DNA from: Clostridium sp. Marseille-P299
GTDB lineage: Bacteria; Bacillota; Clostridia; Lachnospirales; Lachnospiraceae
Direction of reading: 5' to 3'
NCBI RefSeq assembly: GCF_900078195.1
Contig: NZ_FJVE01000004.1
Span: 310,001 to 374,000, forward strand
DNA: 64,000 nucleotides
The translations under genes were made by a program, and so were the position numbers. The notes under the pieces are model-generated. The model was not told the origin of the DNA, made no database searches, and saw only the letters and a list, made by a program, of their open reading frames with translations. This document shows positions 1-8,203 of the stretch, one piece after another (position 1 is the first letter of the stretch; every line of letters begins with the position of its first letter).

Positions 1-13
1 TCTTTCCTGTCAT
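1..13 (-). CDS. Start of a further ABC permease gene (partial)
   Basis: The permease ending at position 10 closes with TGA overlapped by an ATG (ATGA). The new frame reads Met-Thr-Gly-Lys before leaving the window. Importers of this kind normally have two permeases and an ATPase, and only one permease lies inside the window, so a second permease starting here is expected. Only four codons are visible; the call rests on the overlap and operon logic. Confidence 0.35.
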
Positions 14-891
14 TCTTTTCCCTGCTTTCTTTGGTTCAATCTCCTGATCTTTTTTTCCATTAGTATATAGTAAATACACGCACTGATACATGAGATAATA
101 ATAATGATTCCATTTAAAGCCATAGCATAAGGTCTGTTCTTTAAATTCGGATGAATATACTCAATATATGCCTGTACGGGAAGTGCTCTTGGCATTGTTG
201 CTCCAAGAATCGCGGGCAGCTCATATGCTCCTAACGAAAAGACAAATATAATAAGGAATCCACTTAGGATTGAATTTTTACAAAGCGGTAATGTTACCTT
301 ATAAAAGGACGTCCATCTACTAGCCCCCAAATTCCTAGCTGCTTCACCTAATTTATCATTGATATTCGACATTAAAGCAATAATAAAATATATAATAAAG
401 GGAACCTCTTTCCACAGATAAGCCAGAATAATTCCTATCCCATAAGAATCATACATAAACATTGGAAATTGCTGCTGTTCCTTAATAATTCCTAAAGAAT
501 AAAAAATTCTGGCTACCATTCCATTTTGAGATAATATATTAATTGTAAATAACGCTACCACTACATGAGGCACCACAATAGGCAGTTGCACAATTCTCAT
601 GTAACTCCCTTTTGTTCTGCGGCTCATAACAATCACAGCACATATAACTACACCAATGAACGTTGCTAGTACAGAAGAAATAAAAGCAATCCTAAGACTA
701 TATTCAATGGACCTCATTGTACTTGGATTTCTTAAAATCTCTTTATAATACTTAAGTGTTGGTTCCGTTAATCCAAATGCAGGAATCACCCCAAGGCTCT
801 GAGCAATTGCACTTATTAATCCGATTAAAAATATTATTGATAATATTATCTGCGGTATTAACAATCTGTAGGGAGCTGACTTCTTCCACAT
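10..891 (-). CDS. ABC transporter permease (spermidine/thiamine-type, YnjC-like)
   Basis: Membrane permease of a binding-protein-dependent importer, about 293 residues with six predicted membrane segments. The EAA loop that docks the ATPase is visible as EAARNLGASRW about two thirds along, followed by a Leu-Pro-Leu. I place the start at the ATG at 891, which shares its A with the TAA stop of the binding-protein gene; an in-frame start at 918 would overlap that gene by 28 bases. Translational coupling is likely. The partner binding protein resembles YnjB. In the YnjBCD type the permease is one long fused protein, whereas here it is a single-length subunit and probably followed by a second one. 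The substrate is unknown. Confidence 0.8.
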   Translation of the reverse strand: MWKKSAPYRLLIPQIILSIIFLIGLISAIAQSLGVIPAFGLTEPTLKYYKEILRNPSTMRSIEYSLRIAFISSVLATFIGVVICAVIVMSRRTKGSYMRIVQLPIVVPHVVVALFTINILSQNGMVARIFYSLGIIKEQQQFPMFMYDSYGIGIILAYLWKEVPFIIYFIIALMSNINDKLGEAARNLGASRWTSFYKVTLPLCKNSILSGFLIIFVFSLGAYELPAILGATMPRALPVQAYIEYIHPNLKNRPYAMALNGIIIIISCISACIYYILMEKKIRRLNQRKQGKE

Positions 892-2129
892 TACTTCCCA
901 ACTACCTCTTCTTCCCATATTTCTTCAATGATAGGTACTAATTCAGCCTTCATCTCTGGTAAACGTTTTTCAAGAAGTTCATCTTGAGGAATTGTTCCTT
1001 TTCCTAGATCTACTTTATCAAAAGCTTCTTTTTGTGTATCATTTAATTTATCGTAATCCACTACCGGAAGTACTTTCAACTCATCATATCGGTCTGCCTG
1101 AACTTCAGGAGAAATCATTTCATTAATGGCTACCATGGCTCCAGCTTTGTTTGGTGCATTCACTGCGATTGCCATAAAGTTAGTATTTCCAATGGTGCCC
1201 TTGTCAAACTGAAATGTCTGAGTCGTTTCAGTATACGTTCCATTTTCTATCTTTATCGCTGTCCCATATGCATCATAGCTCATATTTAGTAACACTTCAC
1301 CATCTGCAAACATGTTATCCAGTGTGGTTGAAGAATTCGGAAATGTAGTTCCCTGATTCCATAAATATGGATTTAACTGTCTTAAATATTCAAGCGCTGG
1401 TTCTATGGCTTCTTTTACCACTTCTTTATCTGCTTCCATCGTAAGAAACTGTTCATATCCACAGATATCATAAATAACGTTACGCACAAATGCACTTCCT
1501 GTAAAATCTGGAAGGGCTGGATATGTCACCTTCCCCGGATTCTTTTTCACAAATTCCATTAATGCCTCAGTGCTGGTTGGCAATTCAGTAACAACAGCAG
1601 TATCTGCAATCATGACAATCTGTGCCTTTCCATATGGTGCCTCAAATCCCTCAATCGGGTATGCAAAATCTAATGTAACATCTTCTGATTCTGTATCGAT
1701 ATACTCGTTATAATTCGGAAGTTTATCTACAAATGGACCGTAAAGCATATTATTTTCTTTTGCAGATTGAAAATTCTCACCATTGATCCAAATCATATCA
1801 ATACTTCCTTTTTCTTTCCCTGCCTGTACTTCACCAGAGAGTTGGCTAAGTACCTGATCAATGTCCATAGGTACACGTTCCATGGTAATATCATATTTTT
1901 CTTTCATAAGTGGTGCAAATTCATTATCAAGCCACTGATTAAGCTGTTCATCTCCACCCCACCCGTAAAACGTAACTGTGGTTCCTTTTGCTGACTCTAC
2001 CATTTCTTCAAAGGTCATATCAGCGATATCTGTTTCCATTTCCTTTGTATTATTCTCTTTCTTTGAGCAAGCTGCCATAGAAAATAGCAGTACTGTAAGC
2101 ATAAACATTGTAAACAATTTCTTTTTCAT
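891..2129 (-). CDS. ABC transporter substrate-binding lipoprotein, YnjB-like
   Basis: Extracellular solute-binding lipoprotein of 412 residues. Residues 1-21 form a signal peptide ending in a lipobox (Met-Ala-Ala-Cys), with the lipid-anchored Cys at 21 followed by a charged linker. The body starts with TVTFYGWGG and contains DMIWINGENF, a stretch I associate with the YnjB family of importers. That family is related to thiamine, iron and polyamine binding proteins, but its substrate is unsettled. The gene is first in the operon and overlaps the permease start by one base. An AAAGGA ribosome site precedes the ATG. The 225 bases upstream are AT-rich with many ATGAA motifs and no recognised gene. 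Confidence 0.85.
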   Translation of the reverse strand: MKKKLFTMFMLTVLLFSMAACSKKENNTKEMETDIADMTFEEMVESAKGTTVTFYGWGGDEQLNQWLDNEFAPLMKEKYDITMERVPMDIDQVLSQLSGEVQAGKEKGSIDMIWINGENFQSAKENNMLYGPFVDKLPNYNEYIDTESEDVTLDFAYPIEGFEAPYGKAQIVMIADTAVVTELPTSTEALMEFVKKNPGKVTYPALPDFTGSAFVRNVIYDICGYEQFLTMEADKEVVKEAIEPALEYLRQLNPYLWNQGTTFPNSSTTLDNMFADGEVLLNMSYDAYGTAIKIENGTYTETTQTFQFDKGTIGNTNFMAIAVNAPNKAGAMVAINEMISPEVQADRYDELKVLPVVDYDKLNDTQKEAFDKVDLGKGTIPQDELLEKRLPEMKAELVPIIEEIWEEEVVGK

Positions 2130-2354
2130 GGTGTTTTTCCTTTATTCCAATATTTTTATATTCGCATCCTACTTTTCATTATTACTGTAATTCTAAATTC
2201 TATTTATTTATGTAATTTGTTCCACCTTCTTCATTTTTTCATTCATAACTTTACATTTATTCATCCATTCTCATTACTTATGAATTCACATCATCAAATT
2301 CATTCATCTATTTACGTTACTTTTTAGTTAACATCATTTTCAAATCCTCATATC

Positions 2355-3047
2355 TTACAATTCTTCCTTATCAGCCTTTAGGAACTTTCTTTGAATCAAA
2401 ATTCCCGTTCCAGTAACTACAAACGCAAGAATTCCTGCAATGAGAAAATATCTCCATTTTTCCTCACCTGCCGTAAGCCCCGCAGCTCCAATTGTAAAAA
2501 AAGATACTCCAGGAAGCATAAATATGAATGTAAAGATTGAGTATTTCCAAAAACTAATATCAGTAATCCCATAGGCGAAATTCTGCAAATTGTATGGGAA
2601 AATTGGAACCATTCTAGTAATCATTAATACGAGCATATCGCTCTTTCCATCTTCTAAAAATAGAAGTTTTTTTAGTACACTATTCTTCTCAAGCATCGGC
2701 TTAATTGTGTCCCTCAAAAAAAATCGTGCAGTTAAAAATGCTAACATTGCTCCTAAAGTGGTGGCAACAAGGCATGCAAATATACCAATGACAGGTCCAA
2801 ACAAAACCCCCGCTATAACAGCAAATGTAATGCCTGGAAGGGCAAACACCACACATCCGACAATCGTCAGCACAATATAGATGAAAATGGCTACTAAGAA
2901 ATTATTATTGACGATTTCCTGTAAAAAGGAAAGGTTGTCCATGTTGCTCAAATACTTAGACCAACCAAAACAGCCGTTTAATGTCACAATAACAATAACA
3001 AGCAACGTAAATAACAGAAGCTTTGTTAAGCCTTTCTTATTTTCCAT
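2355..3047 (-). CDS. TVP38/TMEM64 (VTT domain) membrane protein
   Basis: Integral membrane protein of 230 residues of the VTT/SNARE-associated (DedA-related) family. A first hydrophobic segment at residues 9-26 is followed by the conserved core: a Gly- and Pro-rich stretch (ALPGITFAVIAGVLFGP), a later small-residue segment (ATTLGAMLAFLTARF), and then R-x-x-P-x-F-P-Y-N near residue 148. Family members act in membrane lipid handling, and bacterial DedA relatives have been linked to lipid-carrier flipping and membrane potential. Its start overlaps the end of the upstream paralogue by 11 bases, so the two are co-transcribed. The precise role is unknown. Confidence 0.85.
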   Translation of the reverse strand: MENKKGLTKLLLFTLLVIVIVTLNGCFGWSKYLSNMDNLSFLQEIVNNNFLVAIFIYIVLTIVGCVVFALPGITFAVIAGVLFGPVIGIFACLVATTLGAMLAFLTARFFLRDTIKPMLEKNSVLKKLLFLEDGKSDMLVLMITRMVPIFPYNLQNFAYGITDISFWKYSIFTFIFMLPGVSFFTIGAAGLTAGEEKWRYFLIAGILAFVVTGTGILIQRKFLKADKEEL

Positions 3048-3759
3048 TGTTACCGTGCCTCTTCTGACGTTCTATGTAAAGCTGGCGGAATAAAACAATC
3101 AATGCAGACAGTGCAAACAAAATCAGTAATGCTGTTACAAACATCTGTGCACCACCAGTTAGCATTCCTCCCACATAAGAGTAAATAACGGTTGCAGGTA
3201 ATTGACCAATCCCAGTTGCAACTATAAAGCCACCAAATGACATAGACGTAAGCCCTGACGCATAGCTAACGATATCAAAAGAGATAAAAGGAAGTAATCT
3301 AGCAATTAATATACTCATACGACCATGCTTTTTGAAAAAATCATCAATTTGTTTTATTCCTGTTTTACTTGTCAATTTTTCTACTACATCACGTCCCAAA
3401 ATTCTTGCAATAAAGAAGCAAATAGCTGCTCCCACCATAGAACTCACCCAGGATAAAATTGCCCCCTGCCACCAGCCAAATAGATTGGCATTTGCAAATG
3501 TAATTAAGAAAGCTGGCAACGGTGCCGCTATGGATTGTAATATCATCAATAAAAATGATACCAATACTGCATACGGTCCATAAGACTCAACGAACGTTCT
3601 AAGTACCTTAAAATCACCGCTTGCGAACATCTTTAATATACTATTAAAATTCTTATTTACTGATGGTATAAAAAAATACATCAGTACTGCCGCCACAAAA
3701 AAGGCAAGCATAACGACCTTGGTCACCCATTTTCTCTTTTTTAATGCATTCTTCTCCAT
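3037..3759 (-). CDS. TVP38/TMEM64 (VTT domain) membrane protein, upstream paralogue
   Basis: A second VTT-family protein, 240 residues, paralogous to its downstream neighbour. It has a cationic N-terminus (KNALKKRKWVTK), several membrane segments, and the family signature ending in ARLLPFISFDIVSYASG, where the other copy has RMVPIFPYNLQNFAYG. I chose the ATG at 3759 because it has a strong AGGGGGA ribosome site seven bases upstream; an in-frame start at 3804 has none. A tandem pair suggests either a heteromeric unit or a recent duplication. Function beyond membrane homeostasis cannot be read from the sequence. Confidence 0.85.
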   Translation of the reverse strand: MEKNALKKRKWVTKVVMLAFFVAAVLMYFFIPSVNKNFNSILKMFASGDFKVLRTFVESYGPYAVLVSFLLMILQSIAAPLPAFLITFANANLFGWWQGAILSWVSSMVGAAICFFIARILGRDVVEKLTSKTGIKQIDDFFKKHGRMSILIARLLPFISFDIVSYASGLTSMSFGGFIVATGIGQLPATVIYSYVGGMLTGGAQMFVTALLILFALSALIVLFRQLYIERQKRHGNNGK

Positions 3760-3939
3760 AATTCCCCCTGATTTCTTGTCTCGACTTTCAATTATAGCAT
3801 GCATCCCATATATTTCAATTAATAGGGTCTATATATACAAAAATACAATATATAACCATAGATATATAGATGATATGATTAAAAGCTTCCAAGAGTTAAA
3901 TGCTACTCCTTTTATATTTTCTAAAGAATGTCTATTCAG

Positions 3940-3960
3940 GATAGTGTAATTTACACTATC
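3940..3960. promoter_or_regulatory. 21-bp palindromic operator upstream of the decarboxylase operon
   Basis: GATAGTGTAA and its exact reverse complement TTACACTATC are separated by one base. The centre (3950) lies about 43 bases before the start point predicted from the -10 box at 3981-3986. That is the position used by class II activators of the Crp/Fnr family, and a Crp/Fnr-type gene closes the cluster at 8204. The sequence is direct; the assignment of the protein is inference. Confidence 0.6.
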
Positions 3961-3986
3961 AGATGATAAAAAATAAGTACTATAAT
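3958..3986 (+). promoter_or_regulatory. Predicted promoter of the decarboxylase operon
   Basis: A perfect TATAAT lies at 3981-3986. The -35 position (3958-3963, ATCAGA) is a poor match to TTGACA, as expected for an activator-dependent promoter. The operator palindrome abuts it. The predicted leader to the hpdB start codon is about 150 bases. Confidence 0.5.
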
Positions 3987-4005
3987 ATTATCGTTTCAAG
4001 AAACT

Positions 4006-4048
4006 CTGTAAGTCAGTACTTAATAAGTTCTGATTTACAGATTTTTTT
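4006..4048 (+). terminator. Terminator-like hairpin in the decarboxylase leader
   Basis: CTGTAAGTCAG (4006-4016) pairs with CTGATTTACAG (4030-4040) apart from one central mismatch, and ATTTTTTT follows directly. This has the form of an intrinsic terminator lying between the predicted promoter and hpdB, so it could act as an attenuator. A second hairpin (TGGAATTT with AAATTCCA, 4068-4094) follows before the AAGAGG ribosome site of hpdB. If the promoter at 3981 is not used, this could simply end an upstream transcript. Confidence 0.5.
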
Positions 4049-4146
4049 GGGGTCAATCTATTTATGCTGGAATTTTACAACAATATAAATTCCAACTAAA
4101 TAGTTTATTGATATATATTAGTTAGGAAAGAAAAGAGGTATTTTAA

Positions 4147-6837
4147 ATGAATTCAACAGGAAATACACTTGAAGATGTCTTAAAAAGTCGTGGTATTGAC
4201 ATGGCAGATGTTGACGCTCAAGATTATAAAATTCCAGAACCAAAAGAGAGCACAAAAAGACTTATGGAAATCTACTACAACTTAAAAGTTACTGCAGATA
4301 TGGAAGCTCCATACTGGTACAACAGAGCTTGGTGGGAAAATGACGGAGATGTAACTATCGTAAGAAGAGCGAAAGCTATGGCTGCATGCTTATCACATAT
4401 CACACCTACAATTTTGCCTTATGAGAAACTTGTTATGAACAAGACAAAGAATGTTAGAGGTGCTTTCCCATTTCCTTGGGTTTGTGCAAGTTTCTTTAAC
4501 GCACAGGCAGAAGCTTTAATGAACGAAGTGGATGCTCCAGCAGAGAGTGAAGCTGATTCAGTCAGCATGGTTGGTGCTGGTGGCGGTAATGTTACTGAAA
4601 GTTATGGAAATGTTATTTCTCTTGCTAAGAAGTTTGGTATGAGAAAGGAAGAAATCCCAGTTTTGGTTAAAACATCTAAACCTTGGGATGGGGTTTCTGT
4701 TGAAGACATAAGTGCAAAATATGCAAAGTTCACACCAGGTTATGATTTAGAACAACGAATTATGGAATCTGTTATCTGTATGTTTGATTCCTGGGCAATT
4801 CCTCAAGGACGTGAAGTAATGAACTATTACTTGCCTTTGGAATATGGTTTTGACAGAATCATAGAATTATGTGATGAAAAAATCGCTGAGGTTATGGGTG
4901 AAGCAGGTGATGATGGAATTCAGGGCATGAGTAGAGGTTATTACTACGTAGCAATGAAAGAAATCACAAAAGGATTGAGCGCTTGGTGTGAAAACTATTC
5001 AAAGCAGGCACAATATTTAGCTTCCATTGAAACAGACCCAGAATTAAAAGCTAACTACGAAAAGATTCAAGAAGTTATGGGAAATATTGCACATAAGAAA
5101 CCTTCAAACTTCTGGGAAGCAATTCAGATGACAATCTGTTGTCATTTAGGCGTTGTCAATGAAGATCCTCAGTCTGGTCAATCCATTGGTAGACTTGGAC
5201 AAGTATTACAGCCATTTTATGAAAAAGATATTGAAGATGGCATTATGACAGATGAAGATGTTATTGAACTTCTTGAATTATACAGAATTAAAATTACTTG
5301 TATTGAATGTTTTGCATCCGCTGGAGTATCTGGCGGTGTTCTTTCCGGCAATACATTCAACAACCTTTCTTTAGGTGGACAAAGTTACCATGGCCTTACA
5401 GCAGTTACTCCACTGGAATATTTAATTGTTGAAGCAGGTATGAGAAATAGAACTCCTCAACCTACACTAACTGTATTATATGATGAAAAGACACCTGAAG
5501 ACTTTCTTATGAAAGCTGCTTCCTGTACAAAATTAGGATGCGGATATCCTGCATGGGTGAATAACCAGACTGGTATGAACTTTATGTTAAGAAATTATGG
5601 ACCAGAAGGAATGAGTCTTGAAGACGCAAGAGCATGGTGTCTTGGAGGATGTCTTGAATCTGCCCCTGGATGCTTCTTACCACTACATTATAATGGAAAA
5701 GTAACCATGATTCCTGGCGGAGCTTCACCTACCTGCGGTACAGGTGTTCATTTTATTGCTATGCCTAAAATACTTGAACTTGTTTTAACAAACGGTCTAG
5801 ATAAAAGAACAGGAAAACAAATATATCCAGCTCACAATAGAACGATTGATTCTTATGAAACCATGGTGGATCAATGGGGAAAATATATGGAGCTTACTAC
5901 AGATGTTGTTAATAAGGTTAATAATATCCAAATGGATCTTTGGAGAAAAAATAACATGCCTGTTGTTAACTCACTCTTAAAACCAGATTGCTTTACCAAT
6001 GGTCAAGACATTGGTGCTATGGGCGCAAGATATAATGCAACGATTAACTTCGAATCTTGTGGTACTATCACATTGATTAATTCCTTAGCTTCTATTAAGA
6101 AAAATGTCTTTGATGATAAAAAGTTTACAATCGAAGAAATGACAGATGCATTGCTTAATAACTTTGGATTTGAAACTGCATACCAAACAGGGGTATTCTC
6201 ACCAGATTCAAGAGTGAGCACAGAAAACAGCCCTAAATACGAAGAGATTTTTGCGGCTTGCATAAATGCACCAAAATACGGAAATGCAGACCCATATGCT
6301 GATAATATTTTAAGAGACTATGAGTATTACATGTATGACATGGTTCGTAAATTTAAGTCATACTACGGCAAACCTTTATATCTATGCCAAATCTCAGTAT
6401 CAACCCATGGTCCTCAAGGTTTTGTAACATTAGCTACAGCAGATGGAAGATTGGCAGGTACAACTTACTCAGATGGTTCTTTATCTGCAGAGGCTGGAAC
6501 TGATAAGAATGGTATTTATGCTATATTCGAATCTGCATCTGTTTATGACCACTCAATGGAACAAAACTCACAAATGAATTTAAAACTTCATCCTACAGCA
6601 GTAAGAGGTTTGAATGGAACAAGAAAACTTCTTGATATTGTACGTGCTTACATGAGAAAAGGTGGATTTCATGTTCAGTTTAACGTTGTTGATTCAGAAA
6701 CATTAAGAGATGCTCAGGAGAGACCAGATAATTACAGAGACTTAATGGTTCGTGTAGCTGGATTTACACAGTACTGGTGTGAAATCGGTAAGCCTATACA
6801 AGATGAAGTTATTTACAGAACTGAATATGAAGCATAA
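4147..6837 (+). CDS. hpdB: 4-hydroxyphenylacetate decarboxylase, large (glycyl radical) subunit
   Basis: Glycyl radical enzyme of 896 residues expected to convert 4-hydroxyphenylacetate to p-cresol and CO2. Key residues fall one position before those I recall for the Clostridioides difficile enzyme: thiyl Cys502 and Glu504 in GGCLES (Cys503, Glu505), Glu636 in NFESCG (Glu637), His535 (His536), Ser343 (Ser344) and radical Gly872 in RVAGF (Gly873). The small iron-sulphur subunit follows 35 bases downstream and the activase after that. This arrangement separates it from pyruvate formate-lyase, glycerol dehydratase and indoleacetate decarboxylase. AAGAGG precedes the ATG. The residue match makes the substrate assignment strong, though it is not tested here. 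Confidence 0.9.
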   Translation: MNSTGNTLEDVLKSRGIDMADVDAQDYKIPEPKESTKRLMEIYYNLKVTADMEAPYWYNRAWWENDGDVTIVRRAKAMAACLSHITPTILPYEKLVMNKTKNVRGAFPFPWVCASFFNAQAEALMNEVDAPAESEADSVSMVGAGGGNVTESYGNVISLAKKFGMRKEEIPVLVKTSKPWDGVSVEDISAKYAKFTPGYDLEQRIMESVICMFDSWAIPQGREVMNYYLPLEYGFDRIIELCDEKIAEVMGEAGDDGIQGMSRGYYYVAMKEITKGLSAWCENYSKQAQYLASIETDPELKANYEKIQEVMGNIAHKKPSNFWEAIQMTICCHLGVVNEDPQSGQSIGRLGQVLQPFYEKDIEDGIMTDEDVIELLELYRIKITCIECFASAGVSGGVLSGNTFNNLSLGGQSYHGLTAVTPLEYLIVEAGMRNRTPQPTLTVLYDEKTPEDFLMKAASCTKLGCGYPAWVNNQTGMNFMLRNYGPEGMSLEDARAWCLGGCLESAPGCFLPLHYNGKVTMIPGGASPTCGTGVHFIAMPKILELVLTNGLDKRTGKQIYPAHNRTIDSYETMVDQWGKYMELTTDVVNKVNNIQMDLWRKNNMPVVNSLLKPDCFTNGQDIGAMGARYNATINFESCGTITLINSLASIKKNVFDDKKFTIEEMTDALLNNFGFETAYQTGVFSPDSRVSTENSPKYEEIFAACINAPKYGNADPYADNILRDYEYYMYDMVRKFKSYYGKPLYLCQISVSTHGPQGFVTLATADGRLAGTTYSDGSLSAEAGTDKNGIYAIFESASVYDHSMEQNSQMNLKLHPTAVRGLNGTRKLLDIVRAYMRKGGFHVQFNVVDSETLRDAQERPDNYRDLMVRVAGFTQYWCEIGKPIQDEVIYRTEYEA

Positions 6838-6872
6838 TAAGGAACATTTAAAGAATGAACGGAGGCAAATCT

Positions 6873-7133
6873 ATGCGTCACTATGATTGCAAAAATTATA
6901 TAAATTTAGATTGTGAGAAAGGTATATGTGCTCTATGTAAGGCGATTGTACCTATTGATGGTGAAGGAAGTGAAGCTTGCTCTAATTTTAAAGCTGCTGA
7001 TAAATGTGGAAACTGTAAAAACTTCTCTAACCCAGATAAATACGGAATTGGAACATGTACTGGATTAGGTAAAGAAAACTGGTCATATGCTACTATGAAT
7101 GCTTGTACCTGTTCAGGATATCAAGCAAAATAG
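6873..7133 (+). CDS. hpdC: 4-hydroxyphenylacetate decarboxylase, small Fe-S subunit
   Basis: Cys-rich protein of 86 residues that carries two [4Fe-4S] clusters and assembles with the glycyl radical subunit. Starting at 6873, His3, Cys6, Cys19 and Cys36 occupy exactly the positions I recall for cluster 1 of the C. difficile small subunit. Cys45, Cys48, Cys62 and Cys78 or Cys80 are candidates for cluster 2. The motif KCGNCKNF and the C-terminal ENWSYATMNACTC resemble that protein. The ATG at 6873 has GGAGG eight bases upstream. An ATG at 6855 lies ahead of the ribosome site and would spoil the His3 register, so it was rejected. Confidence 0.92.
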   Translation: MRHYDCKNYINLDCEKGICALCKAIVPIDGEGSEACSNFKAADKCGNCKNFSNPDKYGIGTCTGLGKENWSYATMNACTCSGYQAK

Positions 7134-7146
7134 GGTAGGATAAGAC

Positions 7147-8085
7147 ATGAGTAAAAAGGGCTTAATATTTGACATACAGAGCTTTTCTGTACACGATGGA
7201 CCAGGATGTAGAACCAGCATATTTCTAACAGGATGTCCTCTGCAATGCAAATGGTGCGCAAATCCTGAAAGCTGGATTCCTAAAAAGCATCTTCTATTTG
7301 CAGAAAACTCCTGTAAATGGGAGAAAGGCTGTCGGGCATGCAAAAATGTATGCCCACATAATTCAATTACCTTTGATGAAAATGGTAAGCCAAGTATATC
7401 CTTTGATATTTGTAATAAGTGTGAGACTTTTGACTGTGCAAGTATCTGTCCAAATAATGCTTTAAAACAGTGTGTGAAAGAATATACTGTAGATGATGTT
7501 ATAAAAATCTTAAGACGTGATTTTAATAATTGGGGTCCTCAGGGAGGAGTCACTTTCTCAGGAGGAGATCCTCTCATACAGCATGAATTCTTAATTGAAG
7601 TTTTAAAGGAATGTAACAAATGGCAAATTCATACCGCTATTGAGACCAGTGGTTATGCAAAAGAAGAAGTATTTTTAGAAGTACTCAAGCACATTAATTT
7701 CGCATTTATTGATGTGAAGAACATGGATAGAGAAAAGCATAAAGAGAAAACGGGAGTATATAATGATTTAATACTTTCAAATATTGAAGCACTGAAAAAA
7801 TCCGATTGGAAGGGTAGACTAGTTCTAAGACAACCTACCATCGCCGGCTATAACGACAGTGATGAAAATGCATATAAGTTAATTGAATTTATGAACAAAA
7901 ACTCATTATATGAAATTAATCTTCTAAAATTCCATAGGTTGGGAGAAACAAAGTGGAATCAACTAGGAAAAGAGTATGCATATCATGATAATGGAGACAT
8001 AACACAAGAAAAACTGGAACATCTTCAACAAATATACTTAGATAATAATATAGCTTGCTATATAGGTGATAACACCCCTTTCTGA
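7147..8085 (+). CDS. hpdA: 4-hydroxyphenylacetate decarboxylase activating enzyme (radical SAM)
   Basis: Activase of 312 residues that uses S-adenosylmethionine to install the glycyl radical on HpdB. The radical SAM motif CxxxCxxC is at Cys30, Cys34 and Cys37 (CPLQCKWC), preceded by the activase signature HDGPGCRTSIFLTG. A ferredoxin-like insert follows at residues 50-110 with two groups of cysteines (GCRACKNVCP and CNKC ... CASICP), as in activases with extra Fe-S clusters. GGVTFSGGDPL near residue 130 is the SAM-binding Gly-rich stretch. It starts 13 bases after hpdC and is followed by a clear terminator, so the three genes form one unit. Confidence 0.92.
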   Translation: MSKKGLIFDIQSFSVHDGPGCRTSIFLTGCPLQCKWCANPESWIPKKHLLFAENSCKWEKGCRACKNVCPHNSITFDENGKPSISFDICNKCETFDCASICPNNALKQCVKEYTVDDVIKILRRDFNNWGPQGGVTFSGGDPLIQHEFLIEVLKECNKWQIHTAIETSGYAKEEVFLEVLKHINFAFIDVKNMDREKHKEKTGVYNDLILSNIEALKKSDWKGRLVLRQPTIAGYNDSDENAYKLIEFMNKNSLYEINLLKFHRLGETKWNQLGKEYAYHDNGDITQEKLEHLQQIYLDNNIACYIGDNTPF

Positions 8086-8122
8086 TATTTATTCATAAGT
8101 AACATAGAAGGTTGATTTTTTG

Positions 8123-8162
8123 AAAAACTAGTAGTTCTAATATTGGAATTACTAGTTTTTTA
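8123..8162 (+). terminator. Intrinsic terminator after hpdA
   Basis: AAAAACTAGTA and TACTAGTTTTT form a long AT-rich stem with an imperfect inner part, and the U-rich tail runs into TATATA. It lies 38 bases after the hpdA stop and separates the operon from the regulator gene. Confidence 0.7.
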
Positions 8163-8203
8163 TATATAATATAAATATACACTTATTTATAAAGGATGAT
8201 TTG

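Noticed and set aside
4147..6837. Reading of the glycyl radical enzyme as pyruvate formate-lyase or a diol dehydratase
   Set aside because: The CxE active site, the residue match to 4-hydroxyphenylacetate decarboxylase and the adjacent small Fe-S subunit argue for the decarboxylase.
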